64,000 nt of DNA, taken from positions 372,001-436,000 of the forward strand of contig NZ_JACRUI010000004.1 of the NCBI RefSeq assembly GCF_014305095.1, given 5' to 3'. The position numbers were made by a program, and so were the translations under genes. Of the stretch, positions 57,103 to 64,000 are shown one piece after another. The notes below the pieces were generated by a model that had not been told where the DNA came from, searched no databases, and saw only the letters and a program-made list of their open reading frames with translations. This DNA comes from Flavobacterium kayseriense (GTDB lineage Bacteria; Bacteroidota; Bacteroidia; Flavobacteriales; Flavobacteriaceae). The stretch's first letter is position 1. The number at the start of each line of letters is the position of its first letter.

Positions 57103-57933
57103 ATGAAAAACACATTAGTATCCATAGATTGGTTAAAAAACAACTTGCAAGATCCAAATTTAATTATTCTTGATGCAAGCCAGCAAGTTAACCAAGCTAA
57201 TGTTAGTCCTGAATTTGCAGGTATCCAAATTGAAGGTGCTGGCTTTTTTGACATTAAAAATAATTTTAGCGACAGTTCCAATCCGTTACCTAACACCTTT
57301 CCTGATCCAAAAGCGTTTGCTATAGCAGCTCAAAATCTCGGCATTAATACTACCAGTAAAATTGTGGTGTATGATAGTTTAGGTATTTACTCTAGCCCGA
57401 GAGCATGGTGGTTGTTTCAGATCATGGGACATGAAAACGTTTGGGTGCTTGATGGAGGACTTCCTGCATGGGTAAAAGCCGATTTCCCTATTGAAAAAAT
57501 TAGTCCCAATACCTTTACACCTGGCAATTTCGAATCGAATTTCAATCCTTCCATGGTCAAAAACACAGCAGATGTGTTAGCTAATATAAAATCTAAAACA
57601 GCTGTATTAATCGATGCTCGATCTAACGACCGTTTTTTAGGGCTAACTCCAGAACCTCGAGCTGGACTGCGTAGCGGACACATTCCTGGTGCAATTAACA
57701 TTCCGTATACTGACCTTGTCCAAAACGGGTATTTTCTATCTAAAGAAAAATTAAAAGCTATTTTACCTAATCAAGAGACAGCATTAATCTTTAGTTGTGG
57801 TTCTGGTATCACGGCCTGCATTGATTATCTTGCATATGAAATAATTGGTTCCAGCAATGACAGATCAGTCTACGACGGATCTTGGACAGAATGGGGACAA
57901 AGTGAAAGCTTACCAATCGAAAAATCAAATTAA
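57103..57933 (+). CDS. Sulfurtransferase with two rhodanese domains
   Basis: A 276-residue thiosulfate or 3-mercaptopyruvate sulfurtransferase. The N-terminal domain is inactive (no cysteine in the loop region), and the C-terminal domain has the active-site loop SCGSGITACI with Cys232. Conserved features include VSIDWLKNNL, IVVYDSLGIYSSPRAWW, VLDGGLPAWV and EPRAGLRSGHIPGAINIPY. The CGSGIT(A) loop is nearer to mercaptopyruvate than to thiosulfate enzymes. It is in the same operon as the P-type ATPase and an NTF2-like lipoprotein. Confidence 0.94.
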   Translation: MKNTLVSIDWLKNNLQDPNLIILDASQQVNQANVSPEFAGIQIEGAGFFDIKNNFSDSSNPLPNTFPDPKAFAIAAQNLGINTTSKIVVYDSLGIYSSPRAWWLFQIMGHENVWVLDGGLPAWVKADFPIEKISPNTFTPGNFESNFNPSMVKNTADVLANIKSKTAVLIDARSNDRFLGLTPEPRAGLRSGHIPGAINIPYTDLVQNGYFLSKEKLKAILPNQETALIFSCGSGITACIDYLAYEIIGSSNDRSVYDGSWTEWGQSESLPIEKSN

Positions 57934-57983
57934 TTTATAATTAGTTAACCCTTAACTAAAGTCAACCATTTAAAATTGAGGTG

Positions 57984-58472
57984 ATGAAAAAAAGTATTCT
58001 TTATTTATATTCTTCAATTGTGCTAATAATAGTTTCCTGCGCTCCTAAAAAAGAAACCTCAGCACAATCTCCATACCGGTATACTATTGAAAACCAACAG
58101 TTACATGATGCTATTACTACAATGGATAGTACTTTTTTTGATGCTTATAATAAATGTGACATGAACATGCAAGCTCAAATTTATGCCGACACATTAGAGT
58201 TTTATCACGACAAAGGTGGTCTAATGACATCTAAACAAGATATTCTAGACGGAACCAAAAAAAACATTTGCGGTAAAGTGACGAGAGAATTAGTTGCAGG
58301 AAGCATCGAAGTATATCCAATAAAAGATTTTGGCGCGGTCGAAATAGGACTTCATAAATTTCACAACAACCAAGAACCAGCCAACACCCCTTCTACAATT
58401 AGCAAATTTATTATTATGTGGCAGTTTGCAAATAATAAATGGCAAATAACCAAAGTGATAAGTTTACACTAA
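57984..58472 (+). CDS. NTF2-like/DUF4440 lipoprotein
   Basis: A 162-residue lipoprotein (MKKSILYLYSSIVLIIVSC, Cys19). The mature domain has a cystatin-like pattern: LHDAITTMDSTFFDAYNKCDM, IYADTLEFYHDKGGLMTSKQDI and WQFANNKWQITKVISLH. This is the SnoaL/DUF4440 layout. The start is the ATG at 57984; an in-frame GTG precedes it. No catalytic residues can be named. It follows the sulfurtransferase by about 50 bp and converges with csaA, the two stop codons being 9 bp apart with no terminator. Confidence 0.82.
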   Translation: MKKSILYLYSSIVLIIVSCAPKKETSAQSPYRYTIENQQLHDAITTMDSTFFDAYNKCDMNMQAQIYADTLEFYHDKGGLMTSKQDILDGTKKNICGKVTRELVAGSIEVYPIKDFGAVEIGLHKFHNNQEPANTPSTISKFIIMWQFANNKWQITKVISLH

Positions 58473-58481
58473 AAACAGTAG

Positions 58482-58823
58482 CTAGCCAATGCGCAATCCG
58501 TTTTGAATTTTAAAATCAGGAGCTAGTAAAATTACATCACCCGACTCGCCTATGGCACCAAGAACCAAACATTCACTCATAAACTTTCCGATTTGCTTTT
58601 TTGGAAAGTTTACTACCGCAACAATTTGACGATTAATTAAATCATCTTTGGTGTATCGTTTGGTGATTTGCGCCGACGTTTTTAGAATTCCTATCGCTTC
58701 ACCAAAATCAATAGTCAATTGATAAGCTGGTTTTCTTGCTTCAGGAAAATCGTTTAGCCCAATTATAGTTCCAACATACATTGCTACTTTATCAAAATCT
58801 TCCCAACTTAAACTACCTTCCAT
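58482..58823 (-). CDS. csaA: tRNA-binding protein CsaA
   Basis: A 113-residue OB-fold protein of the tRNA-binding arm family: DKVAMYVGTIIGLNDFPEARKPAYQL, DFGEAIGILKTSAQIT, VAVVNFPKKQIGKFMSE and CLVLGAI. CsaA acts as a chaperone-like factor in protein export. Length and motifs are standard, and it is monocistronic. It converges on the DUF4440 gene and is divergent from the thioredoxin-like gene. Confidence 0.95.
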   Translation of the reverse strand: MEGSLSWEDFDKVAMYVGTIIGLNDFPEARKPAYQLTIDFGEAIGILKTSAQITKRYTKDDLINRQIVAVVNFPKKQIGKFMSECLVLGAIGESGDVILLAPDFKIQNGLRIG

Positions 58824-58928
58824 TCGCTTTTTAGAATAAATTACTTCCTCACTAAATTACAAATTTCACTAAGAAAGCAAACCTTTTTCACTAACTTTAA
58901 GGTTCAAAATTTAAATACTTTTTTTACA

Positions 58929-59486
58929 ATGGCAAATACCACTTCTAAAATGGCATTACTTGGAACAAAGGCGCCCAATTTTCAACTACCGGATAGGACA
59001 TGGGGCAAGGAATCCTTTTCGTTTGCTGATTTAAGAGGCGAAAAAGGCACACTCGTGTTTTTTATTTGCAATCACTGTCCATTTGTACATCATGTAATTG
59101 AAGAAGTTGTTATGATTGCTAATGATTACCGCGTACAAGGTTTAGGTATCATTGCTATATCAAGTAATGATGTTGTTATGTACCCACAAGACGGCCCTAC
59201 ACTAATGACTGAATACGCCTTTGAAAATAATTTTGAATTTCCTTATTTATACGATAGTAATCAAACAGTTGCTAAGGCATATCAGGCCAGCTGTACTCCT
59301 GACTTCTTTTTATTTGATAGTCAAGACGAGTTAGTATATCGCGGCCAATTAGATGATAGCCGTCCTGGCAACGGCATCCCGTTAAGCGGTAGTGATTTGC
59401 GCGGAGCTATTGACGGAATTTTATACAACCGAACTATTAATCCAGACCAAAAACCAAGCATTGGATGTGGTATAAAATGGAAGTAA
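58929..59486 (+). CDS. Thioredoxin-fold protein of the AhpC/TSA type
   Basis: A 185-residue protein. The redox motif is CNHC (Cys47, Cys50) in FFICNHCPFVHH, followed by IAISSNDVVMYPQDGPTLM and QASCTPDFFLFDSQ with a cis-proline. No signal peptide, so cytoplasmic. This family is described as a redoxin-domain protein of unknown partner; it could reduce peroxides or assist protein thiols. It ends at a terminator shared with the glycerophosphodiesterase gene. Confidence 0.9.
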   Translation: MANTTSKMALLGTKAPNFQLPDRTWGKESFSFADLRGEKGTLVFFICNHCPFVHHVIEEVVMIANDYRVQGLGIIAISSNDVVMYPQDGPTLMTEYAFENNFEFPYLYDSNQTVAKAYQASCTPDFFLFDSQDELVYRGQLDDSRPGNGIPLSGSDLRGAIDGILYNRTINPDQKPSIGCGIKWK

Positions 59487-59493
59487 TACTATA

Positions 59494-59527
59494 AAAAAAG
59501 CCTCTGAATTATGTTCAGAGGCGTTTT
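59494..59527. terminator. Bidirectional terminator
   Basis: GCCTCTGAA and TTCAGAGGC form a perfect 9-bp stem with a 5-nt loop, A-rich before and T-rich after. Lies between the thioredoxin-like gene and the convergent glycerophosphodiesterase gene. Confidence 0.85.
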
Positions 59528-59550
59528 GCATTTTCTTTATTTTGCATCAA

Positions 59551-60459
59551 CTACTTTCTTAGCGGTAGAGCTAGGTTAGGATAATCGGTAATAATACCGT
59601 CTACTCCCATTGCTAGTAAAGATTCCATTTCTTCTCGTTTATTCACTGTCCATGGAATCACTTTCATTTTATTTTGATGTATAGTCGCTACCTCAGCAGG
59701 ATTAAGTAATACATAGTACGGACTATATATTTGAGGTTTAAAACCTAAATCGGCAATATTTGTGTTGAAGTCATTCTCAAAAACCAAATAGGCCAAAGTA
59801 TATTTTGGATATACTTTATGAATGTATTGTAATACTCTTGGATCAAAACTTTGAATAATAACCCGATCTGTTGGTAACATTTTTTGTACTTGTACTATTA
59901 CTAAATCTGCAAATTCATGAACAGTAGGCTGATATCCGTTTTTTTCTTCGTCAGGAGTACTTTTGATCTCAATATTGTACTTGATTTTAGGATTTATCGC
60001 TTCTGCGAAAGCTATAACCTCACTCAACAAAGGTTTACTCACTTGCTCTTTTAGTTGTTCTGGAAAAAGCACATTGCCATAGCTTCCCACATCAAAAGCA
60101 CGTACTTCTTGATAGGTATGTTCAAAAATTTTGTAGGCCAATCCGTCTTCCTTACTTATGTTTTTATGGTTCGCATCTAGCGTTACTTGATCATTTAACC
60201 ATGGTTCATGAGATACTACTATTTGCTTGTCCTTGGTAACCACTACATCCATTTCTAGAGTAGTTACACCAAGTTCCAAAGCTTTTTTAAATGCGGGAAT
60301 GGTATTCTCTGGAGCTAATCCGCGTGCTCCTCTATGCCCTTGCAAATCAAAAACATACGTTTTTATTTTCTCCGCTGTATTTGGTATTTTGGATTGTGCC
60401 TCCGCAAAAGTTAAGTCGCAGAGCAGAAGCATTCCTAAGAAAAATTGTATCGTTTTCAT
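59551..60459 (-). CDS. Exported glycerophosphodiester phosphodiesterase
   Basis: A 302-residue enzyme that splits deacylated phospholipids into glycerol-3-phosphate and alcohol. The signal peptide ends at FAEAQ. The catalytic pocket is visible in LQGHRGARGLAPENT (His42), TTLEMDVVVTKD (Glu69, Asp71), VSHEPWL (His84) and the downstream barrel strands IKYNIEIKS, VIIQSFDP and GIITDYP. The periplasmic location fits GlpQ rather than cytoplasmic UgpQ. Its ATG is 2 bp from the stop of the upstream hydrolase gene. Confidence 0.93.
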   Translation of the reverse strand: MKTIQFFLGMLLLCDLTFAEAQSKIPNTAEKIKTYVFDLQGHRGARGLAPENTIPAFKKALELGVTTLEMDVVVTKDKQIVVSHEPWLNDQVTLDANHKNISKEDGLAYKIFEHTYQEVRAFDVGSYGNVLFPEQLKEQVSKPLLSEVIAFAEAINPKIKYNIEIKSTPDEEKNGYQPTVHEFADLVIVQVQKMLPTDRVIIQSFDPRVLQYIHKVYPKYTLAYLVFENDFNTNIADLGFKPQIYSPYYVLLNPAEVATIHQNKMKVIPWTVNKREEMESLLAMGVDGIITDYPNLALPLRK

Positions 60460-60461
60460 AC

Positions 60462-61424
60462 TTATTTTTTTTCTAATTGTTTGTCCAGAAATAAGGTTGT
60501 TTCTCTATAAACCGATTCCCAATCCTTAGATCTTATATCACAAGCGATAACGTGGTTCCCTACTTCGGTAAAAGCTACTTTTTCTTTGTGATTTTGCGGC
60601 GTTCCTAAACTTTCATACATTTTTAAAATTGCTGGAACAGACACAACCTTATCTTGCTCCTGTTCATTTTTAAAATAATAACCCACAAAAACAGGACATT
60701 TTACTTTTTTAAAAGTTGTTGTAGTCATGTTGTCCTTTAGCATTTTAATCAAAGCAGCATATCCATTTACATGATACGATGTCGACCAAAATTTCGCCTC
60801 TTCTGCCGGCCTATTTTGCTTTTGTATTTCGCCTCCATTCATTTTTATAAAACCAGCCTTCCCTTCAGGAGTTAAGAGAATTTCCATTTGAGGATTTATT
60901 ACATCTATAAATGGTGAATACATGACCAAACCAGCGATCTCATTATCGGCTGCAGCCAAGGCAAGACTCAATGTGCCTCCAGTCGAAGTGCTCACAATAA
61001 CTACTTTTTCTCCGAGTATTTTTCCTATGGCAACAGCTTCTTTTGCAGAAGCGATGTAATTCTCGGGAGTCAGAAATTCAAATCCATTACTTCTATCAAT
61101 ACCGTGCTCACTTAAGCGCGCTTCATAAACATTAGCATTATATTTTTCAGACAACATTTTCATAACGGGCGCTCCTTCTCTTTTACTTGCCCCAAAACCA
61201 TGTAGGTACACAAAAGCTAATGGTGTTTTTTCATGCACATTTGCTTTGGCCCAAATAATCGCTGCTTCGTTTCCAGCTTTAATTCCGGGTACGGCTGCCT
61301 CTTGATTCTGTAGTACTCTATCTATTGTCTGCAAGTCGTATTGTGTGCTACTTTGTTGAGCTATTGCTGTAAGGGAAAAAGCAACAAATATAAAAGTATA
61401 CAATTTATTTATCATCATAATCAT
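60462..61424 (-). CDS. Exported alpha/beta-hydrolase (lipase/esterase-like)
   Basis: A 320-residue hydrolase. The signal peptide is MIMMINKLYTFIFVAFSLTAIAQ. The oxyanion region is FVYLHGFGASKREG and the nucleophile loop reads VSTSTGG, with serine at the GxSxG position but threonine and serine in place of the usual glycines. The catalytic histidine is probably in TEVGNHVIAC. Monoacylglycerol lipase-like enzymes share this pattern. It lies between the TonB receptor and the glycerophosphodiesterase, so a lipid-derived ester is a plausible substrate (inference). Confidence 0.88.
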   Translation of the reverse strand: MIMMINKLYTFIFVAFSLTAIAQQSSTQYDLQTIDRVLQNQEAAVPGIKAGNEAAIIWAKANVHEKTPLAFVYLHGFGASKREGAPVMKMLSEKYNANVYEARLSEHGIDRSNGFEFLTPENYIASAKEAVAIGKILGEKVVIVSTSTGGTLSLALAAADNEIAGLVMYSPFIDVINPQMEILLTPEGKAGFIKMNGGEIQKQNRPAEEAKFWSTSYHVNGYAALIKMLKDNMTTTTFKKVKCPVFVGYYFKNEQEQDKVVSVPAILKMYESLGTPQNHKEKVAFTEVGNHVIACDIRSKDWESVYRETTLFLDKQLEKK

Positions 61425-61452
61425 TCTATTTTAAGTCGTTAAAAAATGTTTC

Positions 61453-63957
61453 CTAAAATTTAGCCGAAACTTGCATACCAAACAATTGTGGTGCACCTGC
61501 TATAAAGGTAGGGATTCCAAAAGCCTGACCCGTATTTCCGGCATCGATAATGTATTTTTTATTACCCACATTATTCATGTAAAAATTCACTTCATATTTT
61601 TTGTCAATTATTAGGCCAATTCTGGAATTTAAAATTCCGTATCCCGCTTGTGAAATATTGGACAAGTTCGTTTCTTCAAAAAATACTTTTGATTTATAAG
61701 TAAAAGAAGGTCGAATAAACAACTCTAATCTACTGTTTAATCTTGGAGTGATGTCAAGTCCTGCAGAGATAGAGTGCTTAGGTGTTAATCTAAAAGTATT
61801 ACCTGCTAATGCTTGTGGATTTCCATTGGCATCATTATCATCAAAAGAGGCATCTATATAACCGTAATTAGCAAAAAAACTAGCGTTTTTATTAAAAGCA
61901 TATTGAAAAGCAGTCTCAAAACCAAAAGAAGATGCATTACCACTATCTTGAACCGCTGTAGTAAACACACCATTTACAAAAGAAGTGACACTCGTTTGAA
62001 AATTAGAGTAGTCGTAGATATACGCATTGATATCGAACTGTAATTTATTATTCAAAAATAAAGATTTTGCACCAACCTCGTACGACCAAACGATTTCATT
62101 AGCCAAAACTCTTGTGCGAGCTGCTGTGATATTAATTACATTAGGTCTTCTTCCTCTCGAGGTAGTTGCAAATAATGTAATATTATCGTTAACCATATAA
62201 TTTGCCGCAAAACGTCCTACCATGGATAAAAAGTTTTTATTAGCTACAATTCTTTGGTTGTTTGTCGAGGCAAACAAATTATTGGGATATACATTTGTCA
62301 AATAACCCACATTAGACGCTGTGGTGGCATCTTGCACTTGGTAACCTGCATTTGCATTTTCCCATGTACCGCGCAAACCTGCTGTTAAGGACAGTTTAGA
62401 AGTTAAATCATAAGATGCATCAGCGAAAATATCTCCTGAGTAATTACGAGAGAAATTGGTATTAGATTCAAAATTACTTGGATTGAAAGGTGCTCCTGCC
62501 AAAGGTCCAAAAGTAGCAGGATCATTCGGGATAGAAGGTAAATATTGAGGTTGACCGTTGACTACAAAAGTAGCTGGGCTCAAAAGTAACATTGCAAAAC
62601 TCTGTTCGTTTACTTCCCAAGGCACGTATTGACTTCCGTTTTCTGCAAAGAAATTAGTTCCAATAAAACCTCTGAATTTTGAGTTTGTATCAAAGTTAAA
62701 ACGCAACTCTTGACTGAATTGTTCTCCTTTGGCTATTTCTCTAAAAAACAGAGCAGGAGCCGCAGTACCATCAGCATCAAAAGCCTCATTCGAGTCAAAA
62801 TCACGATAAGCAGTTGTAGCTGTCAAATTCCAATTTGGATTGAATTCATGATTAACAATCGCAGTGATTCCTTTTACCGTTCGGTCTACACCTAATTCTT
62901 CCCCGCGTTCTAAGTCGGCAAAAGTATTTGGATTCGTATCCCCTCCTGCAGGAGCATAAGTACCACTTTTAAATGAGGTTCCCGGAGGTGTATCATGCTG
63001 CCAGTTGGCAATCAAATCAATCTTCGTTTTCTCTGAAGAGACATATTTTAATGCTGCTCTAAATGCAAGCGTTTGCTTCCCGTTTAAAGTACCACCTGAA
63101 AGATTTTTAATATATCCGTCACGAGCATTGTATATTCCAGCGGCTCTAAAATATAATTTATCTTTTACTAGTGGCGTATTAAAGTGACCATTAGCTAAAA
63201 CTTGATCAAAATTTCCGTATCCTACTTTTAAGGCTCCTGTGCTTTCGTTTTTAGCCTTATTTTGAATAATGTGCATGGCACCAATTTGTGCACCACGACC
63301 AAATAATGTTCCTTGTGGCCCTTTTAAAACCTCAACACGTTCTACATCAAAAAGCTCTACGACAGACCCTCGTGATTTACTAATAGATACACCATCTTGA
63401 AAGATAGAAACTCTAGGCTCAACTCTAGAATCACCACTATCGCTGGTTATACCACGTATTACTACTCCCGGGTTATTAACACTTTGAATTTGCACTTGAA
63501 ATCCTGGAACATAATCTGACAAAGCATCGTATTCAAAAGTCCCTTGTTTATTTATAAAATCACTACCATACGACGTAATCGCAATGGGAACATCTTTATT
63601 TTTTTGTTCTCTCTTTTGAGCTGTTACGGTAATCCCTTCTAACATGGCGGGCATTTCTTCTAGCTCGAAATTAATTGTTGCAGTTCTTGCACTTAAAGTA
63701 ACTTCTTTTTCTAAAGGAAGATAACCTTCGCGAGAAACTAAAATTTGATAGATTGTTGATTCTAGATCCTGAATAACAAATTGTCCAGCATTATCAGAGA
63801 GTGCGCTTTGCTTTAGACCTTTGATTGTTACCAAGGCTCCTTTGATATTTTTACCTTGATCTGATGTGATAGTTCCTCTTAGAGTAGCTTTACTTTGACC
63901 GCTTACAATCGAAATAACGAATAAAGACAGGAGGAGAATACAGTACTTAAAATTCAT
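61453..63957 (-). CDS. TonB-dependent receptor with CarboxypepD_reg-like domain (no SusD)
   Basis: A 834-residue outer-membrane receptor. Signal peptide (MNFKYCILLLSLFVISIVSG), a carboxypeptidase-regulatory-like domain (about 25-105), a plug (GITVTAQKREQKNKDVPIAITSY, QIQSVNNPGVVIRGI, VELFDVERVEVLKGPQGTLFGRGAQIGAMHIIQNK) and a 22-strand-type barrel ending in MQVSAKF. The plug sequence resembles FecA/CirA-type receptors of Proteobacteria more than SusC proteins, and no susD gene is near. Downstream genes encode a hydrolase and a glycerophosphodiesterase, so it likely imports a lipid-derived or ester substrate. A -7 element lies 35 bp upstream. Confidence 0.93.
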   Translation of the reverse strand: MNFKYCILLLSLFVISIVSGQSKATLRGTITSDQGKNIKGALVTIKGLKQSALSDNAGQFVIQDLESTIYQILVSREGYLPLEKEVTLSARTATINFELEEMPAMLEGITVTAQKREQKNKDVPIAITSYGSDFINKQGTFEYDALSDYVPGFQVQIQSVNNPGVVIRGITSDSGDSRVEPRVSIFQDGVSISKSRGSVVELFDVERVEVLKGPQGTLFGRGAQIGAMHIIQNKAKNESTGALKVGYGNFDQVLANGHFNTPLVKDKLYFRAAGIYNARDGYIKNLSGGTLNGKQTLAFRAALKYVSSEKTKIDLIANWQHDTPPGTSFKSGTYAPAGGDTNPNTFADLERGEELGVDRTVKGITAIVNHEFNPNWNLTATTAYRDFDSNEAFDADGTAAPALFFREIAKGEQFSQELRFNFDTNSKFRGFIGTNFFAENGSQYVPWEVNEQSFAMLLLSPATFVVNGQPQYLPSIPNDPATFGPLAGAPFNPSNFESNTNFSRNYSGDIFADASYDLTSKLSLTAGLRGTWENANAGYQVQDATTASNVGYLTNVYPNNLFASTNNQRIVANKNFLSMVGRFAANYMVNDNITLFATTSRGRRPNVINITAARTRVLANEIVWSYEVGAKSLFLNNKLQFDINAYIYDYSNFQTSVTSFVNGVFTTAVQDSGNASSFGFETAFQYAFNKNASFFANYGYIDASFDDNDANGNPQALAGNTFRLTPKHSISAGLDITPRLNSRLELFIRPSFTYKSKVFFEETNLSNISQAGYGILNSRIGLIIDKKYEVNFYMNNVGNKKYIIDAGNTGQAFGIPTFIAGAPQLFGMQVSAKF

Positions 63958-63991
63958 TTTAAATGGAATTTGGATGGTTAATTATTTTGTC

Positions 63992-63999
63992 CAAAAGTA
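63992..63999 (-). promoter_or_regulatory. -7 promoter element of the TonB receptor gene
   Basis: TACTTTTG on the minus strand matches TAnnTTTG, 34 bp upstream of the ATG. The -33 region is outside the window. Confidence 0.55.
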
Positions 64000-64000
64000 T

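Overview
The window reads as chromosomal DNA of a Flavobacterium-like member of the Bacteroidota. The DNA is AT-rich and starts almost never have a Shine-Dalgarno sequence. Many genes are preceded by the Bacteroidota -7 promoter element TAnnTTTG, sometimes with a -33 TTG. Family-specific forms also fit: a long SecA, a long NusB, DUF4295 next to rpmB-rpmG, a SusD-less TonB receptor, PUR-family and carboxypeptidase-regulatory-like proteins. I see no rRNA, tRNA, CRISPR array, prophage, insertion sequence or replication origin. This is mostly housekeeping chromosome with a few accessory islands.

Layout. 0-1.4 kb: a two-component pair (response regulator cut by the window edge, kinase overlapping it by ATGA). 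1.5-3.4 kb (minus): rpmB-rpmG-DUF4295, a terminator, then ftsY and a tiny membrane protein overlapping ftsY. 3.5-9.4 kb (minus): cinA, an Hpt protein, a fumarylacetoacetase-family hydrolase, a DnaQ-type exonuclease, a lone 2-oxoacid dehydrogenase E2 and a family-2 glycosyltransferase. 9.5-13.2 kb (plus): ABC-F ATPase and an exported CarboxypepD_reg-like protein. 13.3-17.2 kb: an unusual zinc-ribbon SDR protein, a methyltransferase, carbonic anhydrase and a lipoprotein. 17.6-22.2 kb: LolD-like ATPase, ATP-grasp ligase and M16 protease in one run. 22.4-29.7 kb: cobalamin adenosyltransferase, an acidic DUF2795 protein, secA and katG. 30-35.8 kb: trmH, a small exported protein, a sirtuin, purB and a CPA2 antiporter. 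35.9-45.8 kb: a TPR histidine kinase, lipoprotein, small membrane protein, esterase, guaB, an outer-membrane barrel/lipoprotein pair, HMG-CoA lyase and pyrD. 45.9-54.4 kb: histidine phosphatase, pepT, YdeI-like protein, yajC, nusB, leucine dehydrogenase, an ABC exporter, PUR protein and MscS. 54.5-64 kb: P-type ATPase, sulfurtransferase, NTF2-like lipoprotein, csaA, thioredoxin-like protein, then a minus-strand set of TonB receptor, alpha/beta hydrolase and glycerophosphodiesterase.

How genes work together. Leucine dehydrogenase, the E2 and HMG-CoA lyase are steps of branched-chain amino acid breakdown scattered over the window; the adenosyltransferase would serve methylmalonyl-CoA mutase on the valine/isoleucine side. 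SecA and YajC belong to protein export, FtsY to membrane targeting. GuaB, PurB and PyrD are nucleotide synthesis. KatG and the thioredoxin-like protein handle oxidants. The last three genes look like an uptake-and-hydrolysis unit for an esterified substrate.

The most interesting non-coding structure is a dispersed intergenic element of about 145 bp. Three clear copies (26943-27090 minus, 33399-33540 plus, 41556-41700 plus), one degenerate copy (about 29885-29975 minus) and one 5' fragment (about 11583-11611) share an 11-nt apical loop of the form GACCARMGGAA and conserved flanks. The long stems differ in sequence between copies yet stay complementary. That is the pattern expected of a structured, possibly mobile, hairpin.
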